Assembly (NCBI GenBank): GCA_014607495.2
Contig: CP053162.1
Coordinates: 4,348,469-4,412,468, forward strand
Source of the DNA: Carposina sasakii
Lineage: Eukaryota > Arthropoda > Insecta > Lepidoptera > Carposinidae
DNA length: 64,000 nt
Reading direction: 5' to 3'
This document shows positions 25,545-36,643 of this stretch, one piece after another; positions within the stretch are counted from its first letter, which is position 1; each line of letters starts with the position of its first letter. Both the position numbers and the translations under genes were made by a program. The notes under the pieces are model-generated. The model was not told where the DNA came from. It saw only the letters and a program-made list of their open reading frames with translations, and ran no database searches.

Positions 25545-26237
25545 ATGCACAGTTCGGAGCACCGATGCCGTATTAAGCATCCTACATCAGTGAAAGCAAG
25601 ACATACTGACTACCGTGATTGTGAAAAAGTGTTAATTTACCTACCCAATATGCCTAATAACCTGGTTATGATTAGGTGTGGATCGGATCATGAAATGAGA
25701 AATATACTGGAAAAAATAACATCAGGTAATCCGAGTGAAGTTACTGTCGATATTTTTAACATAGCTAGGAGACAAGAAGAGTCTAGAGATAGAGCCAGGG
25801 TCAAGACACGTGATAGATCAAGAGATAAGTCTAGAGGCAGATCCAGGAGCAAATCTAGAGAAAGGTCGCGAGATAGATCCCTAAATAAATCAAGAAATGA
25901 GTTACAAACAAAATCGCTTGAAAAGACAAGATCCATCGATCGAGAAAGATCTTGTGGGAGATCTAGGGGCAGGTCGCGTGGAAGATCTAGAGGCAAGTCC
26001 CGTGGGAGATCCAGAGGCAAGTCCCGTGGGAGATCCAGAGGCAAGTCCCGTGGGAGATCTAGGGGCAGATCCCGTGGGAGATCTAGTGGCCGGTCCCATG
26101 GAAGATCTAGGGGTACATCCCGTGGGAGATCTAGAGGCAGATCCTATGGAAGATCTAGAGGAGGGTCCCGTGAAAGATCTAGGGAAAGATCACACTCTCG
26201 AGGAAGATCCCGGAGGAGATCTCACGGAAGGCGCTAA
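25545..26237 (+). CDS. Arg/Ser-repeat protein, unrecognised
   Basis: An uninterrupted ORF of 230 codons from a true ATG to TAA. Residues 1-78 are non-repetitive (MHSSEHRCRIKHPTS; then VLIYLPNMPNNLVMIRCGSD), with no recognised domain. From residue ~79 to the end the protein is Arg/Ser/Gly-rich: first SRDRSRDKSRGRS-type repeats, then tandem SRG(R/K) units encoded by a 24-bp DNA period (about 25950-26160). The end is RRRSHGRR. An RS or SRGR protein may bind RNA or compact DNA; lepidopteran sperm nuclear proteins are also basic, but both roles are inference. It follows SREK1 on the same strand, so it might be a partial duplicate of an RS domain, although the first 78 residues do not resemble SREK1. 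It has no visible splice link to the exon at 26490. Confidence 0.55.
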   Translation: MHSSEHRCRIKHPTSVKARHTDYRDCEKVLIYLPNMPNNLVMIRCGSDHEMRNILEKITSGNPSEVTVDIFNIARRQEESRDRARVKTRDRSRDKSRGRSRSKSRERSRDRSLNKSRNELQTKSLEKTRSIDRERSCGRSRGRSRGRSRGKSRGRSRGKSRGRSRGKSRGRSRGRSRGRSSGRSHGRSRGTSRGRSRGRSYGRSRGGSRERSRERSHSRGRSRRRSHGRR

Positions 26238-26489
26238 GATGACTTCAAATGGCTCCGACACACAACTTGTTATATTGAATTGAAACAGGCAAAATTCAAG
26301 AACGCATAATAAATACAACAAAAAAAAATCTGTAAAAAGATAAGAAGTCAATTAATTTTAGTCAGCATCGTAAAAGCAATGTATCCAATCTATTTAGGAG
26401 TAGCTAAAATTCATGTACGGAAATGTAGAAACTATTTTTTGTCCGGTAAAAAAAAACTATTTTAAGTTATTTTATTGTGTTTATTTCAG

Positions 26490-26975
26490 GGGCACCTGAC
26501 AATAGCAGCTTACGTGCACTTTTTCATGCCAGGCAGCTTGAAACTTAAGAGCCATGTGTTTGTGGGAAACATCAGCACGTTCTATGAAGCCAGCAAGCAC
26601 GCTGACTTAGGCAATACTAGACGATGGCTGCCAAAAGGCGAGGCCCCATATCCCGGTTACTGTCGAGCGCCGGGAAGCGGGAAATGTCTAGATCTATTAT
26701 GTAATTGCAATAAACTGTCCGAAATCTGGTACAATATAAAAAGAACAGAAAAAATGTTGGAAAAAATAAAACATCAAAAAGACTATACAACAAGGAAACC
26801 AATAACGGAAGATGAAGATGTGTATATACAAGAGAAGGAAATGGATCGTGAAGACGAGGTCAATAAAATAGACAATGCAAATGAAGATGTTAACTATCTA
26901 ATGGGAGATGACGCAGAAAAACATATAGAAATTGGTCAAAAACAAAGTCAAAGTCCAAATGAAAAAGGTATTTAA
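26490..26975 (+). CDS. 3'-terminal coding exon of an unrecognised gene (partial)
   Basis: After a good acceptor (tttatttcag, ending 26489) a phase-0 frame runs 161 codons to a TAA stop. It starts GHLTIAAYVHFFMPGSLKL and includes a Cys-rich block (GSGKCLDLLCNCNKL). A charged, Glu/Asp-rich tail follows, with coiled-coil character around IKRTEKMLEKIKHQ. There is no ATG in a useful place, so at least one upstream exon is needed. No phase-0 donor with a good GT consensus exists in the 25545-26237 ORF. Poly(A) signals at 26989-26994 and near 27060 support a 3' end here. I do not recognise the family. Confidence 0.55.
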   Translation, partial: GHLTIAAYVHFFMPGSLKLKSHVFVGNISTFYEASKHADLGNTRRWLPKGEAPYPGYCRAPGSGKCLDLLCNCNKLSEIWYNIKRTEKMLEKIKHQKDYTTRKPITEDEDVYIQEKEMDREDEVNKIDNANEDVNYLMGDDAEKHIEIGQKQSQSPNEKGI

Positions 26976-26988
26976 TAGGGAATTAAAC

Positions 26989-26994
26989 AATAAA
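26989..26994 (+). terminator. poly(A) signal
   Basis: AATAAA shortly downstream of the stop codon of the unrecognised terminal exon. Confidence 0.45.
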
Positions 26995-27181
26995 ATATTG
27001 CATTAATTATAAACCTATATACAAACAGTTGTAATAATTGTAAGTACATAAAAGCATATTAATAAAAAATATTCTAGTATGTATATTTGTTGACTTTTTC
27101 ATTTTGACATAGCTAGCAGTAGCTTGCGAATTAATAACGCAGCAAAGACGGCTCTAGTGTTTTCTTGCCTATGGTTAAAAG

Positions 27182-28096
27182 GCAAAGTTTTATCCTAGGA
27201 ATCATTGTATGTTGTGAAAAAGTCAACGAGAAAAATAAAATCGATAAGATAATAATAATTACTACTAATTTAAATTAAAGATAATAATAATTACTACTAA
27301 TATACTTATCTATGTATTTATATACCGTTGCTTAGTACCCACGACACAAGACCTTAGGGATCTTAGTGTGGGACTAGGTCTCAATGTGTTGTAAAAAAAA
27401 AATGTAGTGAAGTGCAGAAATTCACAAAAAGTCGGACTACTAATTCCACTTTACATACATTTATGATTTTACATCAAGGCTAGTTCTAACTATTTTATGG
27501 AATAAAAACAGAAACGTATAGTACTATACTGAATATACAAAATGTACTTCGACATCCAGTAAAACAATAGGGTAGTTGACTATGGTTGAATTTTAATGAC
27601 ATTTTATGCTTACCAGAATAAATCATCAAAATAATACTTATTTGTAAAATTACAATTTCATAAAATGTCCAAATGCGGTAGTAATAAGCCTTCAAAATTA
27701 AGTGGGCAAGTCCATTTTTCAAATGTGAAATTAATTGAAAATTACAACATCATATGTCCACCTACATCATTTACAGCAACTTTTGTTTTGTGACCATATT
27801 TATAAACGCATAATAATCTGTAGAACAAAAGTTCTTTTAAGTGCATACAAGTTACTGAAAGAGTGACGTCATATCACGGCAGCAGTTTGTATGGAGCGTT
27901 TTTTGGCAAGTCTAAAATTGTGATTTTGAAACTGTTATATCCCGGAAAGTTTTCACGCTAACAAAATTTTTCTTTCGCAAATGATTCTTCTATTTTATGA
28001 CCTTTGGATATAAATACAAAAAAATCTGTAAACGACCTTATTGGTAAAATTCGGAGACTTTTTACAACATACAATGATTCCTAGGATAAAACTTTA
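27182..28096. mobile_element. non-coding element with ~40-bp inverted ends
   Basis: The block 27182-27224 (ttatcctaggaatcattgta) recurs inverted at about 28056-28095 (tacaatgattcctaggataa). A SINE-tail fragment lies at 27321-27404. There is no ORF. A segment just inside the left part (about 27448-27560) is duplicated just outside the right end (28088-28310). Confidence 0.6.
27321..27404 (+). repeat. SINE 3' tail fragment
   Basis: It matches the tail of the SINE at 18482-18672 (accgttgcttagtaccca; ccttagggatctta) and ends in an A-run. The tRNA-like head is missing. Confidence 0.7.
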
Positions 28097-28310
28097 CATA
28101 CATTTATGAGTTTTCATAAAGGCTAGTTTTAACTATTTTATGGAATAAAAACATATCATCATCATCATATAATCACGCCTTTATCCCTTACGGAGTAGGC
28201 AGAGCACCAAGGGCCGATAGGCCCACATGGTGCCACTTTACTTGCCAATAAAAACATAAACTTATAGTATACTGAATATATAAAATGTATTTCGACATCC
28301 AGTGAAATTC
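27448..28310 (+). repeat. local direct duplication
   Basis: The segment around 27450-27560 (actttacatacatttatga, actattttatggaataaaaa, tttcgacatccagt-like) occurs again at 28091-28305. The second copy is interrupted by a ~95-bp block (tcatcatcatcata to cttgccaat, about 28156-28250). That block resembles another dispersed repeat seen inverted near 32268. Confidence 0.55.
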
Positions 28311-28339
28311 ATCATGCCAATACCGAGATAAATAATTAT

Positions 28340-29161
28340 GTATATGTCGTGGCCATATCGTAGAATTGATCATTTCATGAAATGGTCGCATTTCATGAAA
28401 AGTTCAACTGTCTATTGGCCACATCATGATATGGTTTGGGCAGATCGATGATAAAAATCGTTTCTCAATATGGGCAACTAAACGCCCGATCATTTCATGA
28501 AGTGGTCAAGATTATTGATCATATCGTAAAATAGTTACATGAATCACCGGTAGAGGCGCTGCGCGCGTTTTATTTATGTGTGAAGATGGCGGATTTTTCT
28601 TTTTAGGTTATAAAACAAATTAAAGAGAGTAGGGTGACTATGCAGAAGAAGTTCACGGATAGTGTGTTATATTGTATAATGTATATTAGACTTAATGGTG
28701 GTTTATAATAATATTGTTAAACAAAAACCTTAGATTACGATAGGTTAGGTTAGACTATGACAAATGACGCACGAGCCGAGCGAGCGGAGCGAGCGTGCCC
28801 AGGCAGCGTCCGGCGATGTGCCAGATGCGAATCGCTTTTGTAAAGTCTTTTATGTTTTTAAATATTATATTGTGAAAATATCACATAAATAATAGCAAAA
28901 AAAATCATACCATCATACCTTATGGTATACTTATATATGGTGTACGGTATATATTATTTATATAAGCTCTTACCACATTCGGATTTTATGGACACCCTGT
29001 TAATACGATTTGGCCAAACGTGGATGACAAAATCGTGAAATGTAGACGATTTAACGATCTGGTCAAATTGAATTGGCCACTTCATGAAATGCGACCACTT
29101 CATGAAATGCTCGACCATTTTATGAAATGATCAATTTTACAATATGGCCACGACATATACA
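28340..29161. mobile_element. ~820-bp MITE with long inverted ends
   Basis: The left end (tatatgtcgtggccatat, then ttgatcatttcatgaaatgg) is mirrored at the right end (ccattttatgaaatgatcaa, then atatggccacgacatata). The ends also contain several tandem variants of catttcatgaa(a/g)tggtc. The interior has no ORF. It lies downstream of the morgue stop codon. Confidence 0.8.
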
Positions 29162-29265
29162 CATAGCATAGCCTTATACATTTTACAGCCTAACTAGATT
29201 AAATACAGATAGCGTATAATGTCTCAACCCTCAAGTATCCTTGAATAATCTATGGGTCAACTATA

Positions 29266-29271
29266 TTTATT
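29266..29271 (-). terminator. poly(A) signal of morgue
   Basis: On the minus strand an AATAAA lies about 40 nt past the morgue stop codon. Confidence 0.5.
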
Positions 29272-29310
29272 TAAACATAATATATCACTTTATATATTTA
29301 CAATAATCAG

Positions 29311-32300
29311 TCAATGCGGCAGGATGTCGTGCATAGCATACCGCCACGTCCATTGGCGCGCTAGCGACTCGAACCTGCTTCGATTGTGGACGTACAAGTC
29401 TCCTACCTCCGGTTCCATGCATACCTGCGACAGAAAAAGTAACATACATACATAATATGGGTCGATTCTGACAGTCACACTTAAACGTAAACCTAATCTT
29501 AGTCAGGTCTATCTCTCTCTGTTCTTAACATAAATTGCCGAGAGAGAAAAGGACAGGTAGGACTAATTTTACGTTTAGGTTTAAGTGGTTTAGGTCACAA
29601 TCATTGAGAAGAAATAAAAGAGGAGCAGCGGCTAAGTAAATTTTCATACAAAAATAGTGTGCCGCTGAGCGGGTGTGAAGTATGGGACGAGGAGAGCATC
29701 CTAACACTGTAGCCCTGCCCATTTACATAGAAACCACCTTGTAGTGACTAGCCAAATTACTTGCATAAGCGTGTGGTTACAGCTACTGCGTTACACACAC
29801 TGGCGCTGAAGCTCCGCCCCTATCATGACTCAGTTTATAGTCCCACCTCCTCTTTTATACCTTCTCCATCTTCACGAATCGACCATATTACCTACACATG
29901 GCTCTTCCCAAAAATGGAGTAGAAGAACGGTAGGTCACAAACAGTTCCTATAGTCTTATAACTATAGACTTTATAACTAGTGGACGCCCGAGACTCCGTC
30001 CGCGTGGACTACAGAAAAAACAATGTCTAAATTATCCGGGATAAAAAGTAGCCTATATGTTAAGTGGGACCTGTCACAATATATTCCTGAAAACTGCATC
30101 GAAATCGGTTCAGCCGTTTCTGAGATTAGCGCGCGAGTGCACAAACGCACAGACAGACAAAAATTCAAAAATCATTCTTTTGGGTACTATTGCGTTGATA
30201 AAGGTCTCCTTTAATAATTTTTCTCATATATCTTCCATGTACAGACAGCGATCCGTAACATTTTTATTGTATGTATAGATTACCTAAAATTGATGATCTT
30301 CGACCGTATTTCGGCCAAGGCGACCAATCTCTACGGAGATTGGCCAGGTACGCAGGAGATATTATAGTGCACAAGTGTGTGCGCAAACAAAGATACACTC
30401 TCTATTCCGTCACTCTCATAGTCCGACGGGACGGAAAGCCGATACGACCGGAGAGAGATCAGGCGCAGTACCAACTTAGCTCGTGCCTCGGAAAGCACGT
30501 AATACCGTTGGACATTAACATACCTGTGTATAAGGATCGGTGAGTAGACTCTGTATGGAGATGAGGACCTTGCTGACAGTCAGAGCAAGCGACCAGTTGT
30601 GATGCACCGAGTCGATTCCCACGTCCCCGTGTCGAGACACGTTCGGGTGCAGGATGCGGGTTATGAAGCGGACTACTGGCGGACTCATCGGGTATCTAAT
30701 AATAAATAAATAAATATACACACTTCAGAACACATTGACCTAGTCCCACAGTATATTAATAATAATATTCTTTATTGTGCACACACGCACTCAAAGATAA
30801 TAACAAATCTATACAGATATATGTTTGTCTGTCTGTTTGTTCTGGCTAATCTTTGAAACGGCTCGACTGATTTTTAAGGGCTGATTGACCGACTCTGATT
30901 GACCGACTGATTTCACTGATAGATAGCTGATGTAATAAGGAGGAACTTAGGCTTACTTTCAAGCTGCTTTTATTGCCAAAATTCCCACGGGAACGGGTAA
31001 TATTAGCAATTTTAAAGTTCAGTAAACAAAGTCGTGGGCGGCTGCTACTCGTAGTACAAATAATTGTACAGGGTAAGGTTAATATGACGGTTAGTAAAAA
31101 AATCATAAAAATTTCAAATCACCACAAAGCTTCAATGGATAGACACGCACGGTGTAAATAAGACCTACCCAAATACTATTTATTTATCACAGCTCTGTGG
31201 ACAACCTTATAAACCAATATAGGTAATATCATTATCATCAGCCTACTGCAGGCAGTCCACTGCTAGACGTAGGCCTCTCCGCACGCCACATGGCTCGATC
31301 TCCTGATTTTTGCCATTCAGTCACTACCAGCCGCCCTTTTTAAGTCATCTTTGTCTACCTGCCCTTCTTCTTCTTCAGCCTATTGCAGTCCACTGCTGGA
31401 CGTAGGCCTCCCCCAGGGCACGCCACAAGGCTACTGCCACAGGAGGGTTTTGCCCATAGTCACCACGTTGGGCAGGCGGGTTGGTGACCGCAGTGTGATT
31501 TTCGGACTATCTTGTCAGTGCGGGAGGCGCTGCTGCCCACCTCCCGGAAACCCTTAATCGCCTCGTACGATACCCACGGGCAGGCAAGGGGTGGTACAAA
31601 CTCTACTCTGCCGGCACCACGCGGCTTCGGCCACCTGTCCTTATCCCATTATAAAGGAGGTCGGCGCAATATGGGTTCTTTCGAAACTCACATAGCCAAA
31701 GATCTGGCATTTGTTTTACGTCCGGCTGCCTGCCTGGCGCCAACCCTCCTCTGGTATCTCTAAGTCATCATTAGAGTTAGTCCACTATGATCATATGATC
31801 CGTTGCAAGTGGAAACTGATCATGCTTTTGGGTATACACTGAGTAGTTCTATTTCCACTTACACAAATACTTACGAGTAAGGCACCTGTATGTACAGATA
31901 GAAGATGCCGCCTTCATACGGAGATCCGACGGGTCCGGCCACGCTGGCCTGCCAGTGACAACACTTGGGGTCGAGGGGCGTCGCTGCGATGCCCTCAGGC
32001 GGGTCGATTCTCATCATCTGGGGGAAGTCATGTCATAGCAGCTTCCACGTATAGTCAGCGCAGCGCGTAAGCTCAGCTTTGCATTAGTGTGAGTGTACAA
32101 GCAAAGGCGCGTCGCGCTTTAGGCCGGACGCACACAGCGAAGCGAAGGCCATGTGTCTCTATACAGGGTGTAATTATAGGGGTATATTAAGCGAAAAGCT
32201 ATAATAACAGTCCACGGCTACAAACCTATGCACAAAATTTGAGACTCGAAATCATAGGTTTATTTTGGTGCTCTGCCTACCCCGTAAGAGATAAAGGCGT

Positions 32301-35300
32301 GATTGTATATGTATTTTTCAAGATTGTATGAACATTACTGAATTGTTTAGAAATTTCTACATAAAAGTGTGTAAAAGGAAAATAAAGATGTCATTTCGTG
32401 TGTCATATTTCGTGGATAAGTTCTCATAGTGGGCTATGTTCATAGCTTTTCGCTCAACTCACCCTTTCTGTTACATCCTGTATAGACTCACAAACTAGGT
32501 ACACTGGTACAAACTTGAGCTTACGCCGCGCCGCCGCATATTTCCGACTAGAACTATATATACTCGTAGCCGATTATTGCAAGTCGCAACCATGACTTAC
32601 CTTGAGTTCTATCCTAAGTCGGTTTTGCCTCCACGCGTTCTCTCCGCCGGGCGGCTGCGCGCGCACACACATCTGCACGAGACAGTTGCGGCAGAAACAC
32701 GACTCTACCAGCGCCTGGTATTTCTGTAAGTACCATTATATATCACAAACTAGAAACACATCTATTTTTGGTCCATGGTCCAAGCAACTCGAGGCCTCCA
32801 TTGATTATCCTTATTATAACACTAGTGGACGCCCGCGACTCTGTCCGCAAGAAATACAGAAAAAACAAAATGTCAAAATTATACGGGATAAAAATATTTT
32901 CCTGGGATAAGTTGTAGCCTGTGTGTTATTCTGATATACGTAAGCTATATTATTGTAAGTTTCATGAAAATACATTCAGTAGTTTTGGCGTGAAAGAGCA
33001 ACAAACATACATCCTCACGAACTTTCGCGTATATACCTATAATATTCGTAGGATGATACACAAGATCTATAGTCGTTGTGCACTGCATGCATTCTCACCT
33101 TATGCCAATCAACATTAGCCAGCAGTGGCCGGAACAGTGGCCACCGCCTGGCCGCGAACGTGGCCCACTTAGGCGGCGGTACGCGCGCGCGCACCAGGCG
33201 CCGCCAGCGCGCACACACGCACGCGCATGCGCAAAGAGACAGGTCGTCCAGGTAGCTGAAGATGCAGAGCACCACTGGAGATATAAATAGTAGTAATGAG
33301 AAGGATACGATATGAAAAAGAGAGAGCAAAAGCAGTTTTTTTATTCTGAGCCAATGTTTAACTTCAAATGAGGCGCGGCGTTCATTACACCGTACTTTCG
33401 TTTCATTAAAAATGGGATAGTAGTCACTCGAGCAGAGGCGGCTGCTGACATTTTTAGATGGGTGTTGACTCCCTTAACGAATGGGGTAGTGCAAGTTCAA
33501 CCGTATTAAAGCTCTAACAAACCGTGTGTATTCGTTACTGAGTAACGGGTACTGTATCAAGTACCGAGTAACGAAACGTTACCCAGGAATTCGTCTCGTT
33601 ACTCGCATGTTTCGTATCATACGTATTTTTCGTATAATACACTGTTTCGGATCGCAAGTGGTGTATTGATATGTTTGTTTTTGATCGTATGTTCTAACAA
33701 TGCGCGTGATGCGGTTAATTTAAATCGCTTATTACAAAGAACGGGGATTAGGTTTGTTTAAAGTAATTATATACATTTTTTTTAAATCGTCAAAGTTTTT
33801 TACTGTTTTGTACTATTCTTTGTAATATGATTTCAGTTTGTGGTTAAAATTTTCTAAATAGTAAATCCATTACAAAGGTATATTACGTCGACAGTTCACG
33901 TCGATTCGACTTGTTACCATACTACATACTATAGTTACTATACCATATGCGGTATCAGAAGTAACGAGTTCGGTAACGATACGATAGTAACGAGTACTCA
34001 TGGTCAAAGTAACGAATACATACGGGTACGATTTTATTCGTTACTTTTACATCTCTAAACCGTATACTTATAAAAATTCATATGACCTAATGAAACACAT
34101 TAAAGACAACCATATCGCGTTCTAACTCGGACTAAGCGACCTCTAGTGGTGAATTAAAGTGAGCGGCGCTCCAGATAAGGCAAATTTTTCATACGAAATC
34201 TTCTGTTTCACGCGCCGGCCTATATCGGTATGTCTCTTTCGCACTCATTGAATACAGTACTAGGAATCGTACCAAATTTCGTTTCATTGGAGCGCGATCA
34301 CTAGAGCTCCACTCGATACATAAGATTACAACTTACTTGAGACGAACGCGTAGACACTATTGTATAAACATAGTAGAATTAAAAGATAATTATAAATATA
34401 GAGAAATATAGATTGCCTATGTAATCTTGGCCACGTGGTGCCGGCAGAGTAGAATTCGTACCACAATGTCTGCCCGTGGGTATCGTACGAGGCGATTAAG
34501 GGTTCCCGGGAGGCGGGCAGAAGCGCCTCCCGTGTAGACAACATAGTCCAAAATACAAACTGCGGTCACCAACCCGTCTGCCCAGCGTGGTGACTATAGG
34601 CAAATACCCCCTATGGCAGTCTTGTGGCGATGCCCTGGGGGAGGCCTACGTCCAGCAGATGGACTGAATAGACTGTATGATGATGATTGATGATGATGTA
34701 ATCTTCGTGGGTGGGAGTGCACCGCACCAGCGCTCCTTAGGACGAGCCGCCATCGAGCATCAATGATGATGAGAATGATCCTACGAAGCGCAATATGCTG
34801 TCATTTACCTCTTGCCCGCCTGTCTGCGGTTATACAAGAGCCAAGCGCTGCTGTTTTTAATAATAAACGTTGTTAACCGTATAAAGAAGTAGGTCTGAGT
34901 AAGTAAGATACATATGCCAACCCCAAATTAATGGAACAGGGCAGGAAGAAAAAGAGGGGTCGTATATCCCCTTCTTGTCTCTGTACTGTAATATGCCCGC
35001 ACTTTCGCTGGGCTCAAACGTCCCCGTCGTTTTGGAGGGAACTAAAAGGCAAAAGCTGAAGATATCGGTGTCTGTACCTAGGCAGTTAAGTTATGCCTAC
35101 CTTCGCTGGGCAGTCGCTCTAGCAGCCCCGGCGGCAGGTTATCCGGCGGGCGCGGCGTGCTGAGCGCGGCCAGCGACAGCGCCAGGCAGGGAGGGGGCGG
35201 CGGCGCGCCGTACCCCGCCTCGCCCGGCACTCCCCCGCCCGCACCAGCACCCGGATTACTCGCGCGACTCGCTTCCTCTTCCGGGCTTGTTTCGCTGTCT

Positions 35301-36483
35301 TGCGAGTTCTAGGAAGTATGGTATTTGTGTGGGTTATTGCTAACTTAATTGTAATATAACATTGGGGTAGTTAAGCTCTGGGATTAACTTTGGCCCAAAT
35401 AGCAAAAAATGTGTTATTCCATTTCTATTGTTATTCCGTTTAAAGTAGGTACAAGATTAATGTTAAACTGTTTTACCAGCTGCCCCCCACAGCTATCTAT
35501 TGAGGAGTGTGACATACATCAATAGTGCTATTGTGCTCACCTAATGTGTGGCAAGAAATTTTATCAATTTTCTTGGTTGGGCCAAAGTTAACACCCAGAC
35601 AGAGTTATGTACACACATTGTTATTATCATTTCCAACTGCTTAGTAAATACAGTACAGAGGTTTGTTTTGTTGAGGTTGGTGGGCTAAAATTCGTTATAG
35701 AGGTAAAAGCGTGTTAATACCTGTCGCAACATGAATCAATGTACTATGAAATTAAGGCTCCTACATTTATGGGAACTTTATATACTTAAAGGTTTTGGTT
35801 GACAAAATTCGTTAATTAGAGGTTTTTGATAGTTGAAAATTCTTTATAAAGAGGTTGTTTGCAAAAAATGTTTGCAATGTAAAGGTATATTTTACATGGA
35901 CTCTTATGGACAATTCAAAGCTCTCTTAATGTGAAGAACTTGCAGTTAGCTAAGCAAGCCAACACTTACCCTGTAATATTGCCAGTCAGGCAATGGACAA
36001 GCCCTAGTGGCTCTCCGGTCTGAACTATAGTTCAGATCTGAAGGCTCATCATTGCCAGAATCACCATCATCAGTCTTCTCACTATAGAAGTATGAACTTG
36101 GCAGGTATGATGGGAAGTCGGGGAACAGGAACGCATGACATGTCACACATACAGGCTCCCCAAAACTAGGGCCGTAATATCCATTACAAACGTGGCAAGT
36201 GGTGTTCTTGAAAAGATAATAGATTATGTTAGTAAAATAACCGAAAACAACAAGGAAATAAATTTTACATTAGAGGCGTATTATAGCCGCAATGAATCAA
36301 GGAAAACGACATATAGTATATATATAGACTACTAATTTTCTGTAATACATATCTCAGGTTGTATGTACTTACATCATATTCAAAATCCAAGGATTGTTGC
36401 GTTGGAGTTAAAGCTGGAAGCTTGTCTCCATTTTCTTCGAGCATCTTGATGAAATTATGGAACTCTGGGCCAATGGCTGCCAT
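29311..36483 (-). CDS. morgue: Morgue: zinc finger, F-box and E2-variant protein
   Basis: Morgue is an insect regulator of programmed cell death, known in Drosophila to promote loss of the IAP DIAP1. Exons from the 5' end are 36373-36483 (ATG 36483), 35970-36206, 35101-35308, 33099-33274, 32601-32723, 31875-32017, 30524-30695 and 29311-29424 (TGA). All are GT-AG with matching phases, giving 427 aa. Residues 41-60 form a C-x2-C-x12-C-x2-C zinc finger (CHVC...CVTC). An acidic linker and a Pro/Gly-rich stretch follow. The F-box lies at ~178-215 (LLERLPSEVVLCIFSYLDDL). The E2 (UBC) fold covers ~270-420 (LHPN at 348; HNWSLALTVSKVL). At the position of the catalytic Cys the protein reads GDVGIDS, with Gly359 (30617-30619); this substitution is the hallmark of Morgue, so it should not form a ubiquitin thioester itself. 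Introns are loaded with repeats. Only the extreme 5' end could be incomplete. Confidence 0.92.
29461..29900. repeat. two adjacent dispersed repeats
   Basis: 29461-29590 is a small palindromic repeat (gattctgacagtcacactta mirrored by gtttaggtttaagtggttta); a relative lies at 63632-63765. 29595-29890 is a partial inverted relative of the MITE at 21820-22262, including 'caaggtggtttctatgtaaa' in reverse. Both lie in the last intron of morgue. Confidence 0.65.
29975..30185 (+). repeat. RTE-like 3' end fragment
   Basis: It starts 'ctagtggacgcccgagactc' and contains 'ggataaaaagtagcctatat' and 'aatcggttcagccgtttctg', typical of 3' ends of RTE-type elements in Lepidoptera. A diverged copy lies at 32822-33060. 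Confidence 0.65.
30285..30510. repeat. dispersed repeat next to morgue exon 7
   Basis: The stretch including 'agattggccaggtacgcagg' and 'gtgcacaagtgtgtgcgcaa' resembles a repeat I associate with lepidopteran genomes. The ORF at 30271-30543 appears to derive from it. It ends about 14 nt from the exon 7 donor. Confidence 0.5.
31235..31765 (+). repeat. 'tccactgctggacgtaggcctc' repeat cluster
   Basis: Two versions of the block occur, at about 31240-31360 and 31375-31765. The longer one extends through 'agtcaccacgttgggcaggc' and 'ctctgccggcaccacg'. An inverted copy lies at 34425-34680 and a partial copy at 59327-59475. It is non-coding and lies in morgue intron 6. Confidence 0.7.
32822..33060 (+). 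repeat. RTE-like 3' end fragment
   Basis: It starts 'ctagtggacgcccgcgactc', includes 'attatacgggataaaaa' and ends near 'cgtatatacctataatattc'. It is related to 29975-30185 and lies in morgue intron 4. Confidence 0.6.
33510..34060. mobile_element. possible hAT-type MITE with gttactcg subterminal repeats
   Basis: Many copies of 'gtaacgagta' and 'cgttactcg' in both orientations cluster toward the two ends (33530-33605 and 33950-34050). The interior is AT-rich with no ORF. Exact termini and target duplication were not resolved. Confidence 0.45.
34425..34680 (-). repeat. inverted copy of the 31375-31765 repeat
   Basis: It shares 'cgtggtgccggcagagtaga', 'gggtatcgtacgaggcgatt' and 'gggaggcctacgtccagcag' with the reverse of the repeat at 31375-31765. 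It lies in morgue intron 3. Confidence 0.75.
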
Positions 36484-36643
36484 GGTGAACTTGGGGAAAT
36501 CTTCCAGATACCACCACACAATCGATAAAATGAAATACCTATTACATCTAAATTAAATACCAGGCATTTCGATTTATTTACAATTATTTTTCGTGGCCGA
36601 AGGATATCGCCATTTGTTGCCAACGTGACATTGACAGTTATTA

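Noticed and set aside
25545..26975. One gene joining the RS ORF to the exon at 26490
   Set aside because: The exon needs a phase-0 donor. Codons starting GT in the RS ORF have no donor consensus. The good-looking CAG|GTAATC at 25726 is in the wrong phase and leads to a stop.
30271..30543. Plus-strand ORF of 90 codons (FGQGDQSLRRLARYAGD...)
   Set aside because: It lies inside a dispersed repeat beside morgue exon 7; it overlaps that exon on the opposite strand and has no gene context.
33015..33354. Independent minus-strand ORFs near 33.0-33.3 kb
   Set aside because: The in-frame one is morgue exon 4 (F-box) extended into its introns; the others are shadow frames.
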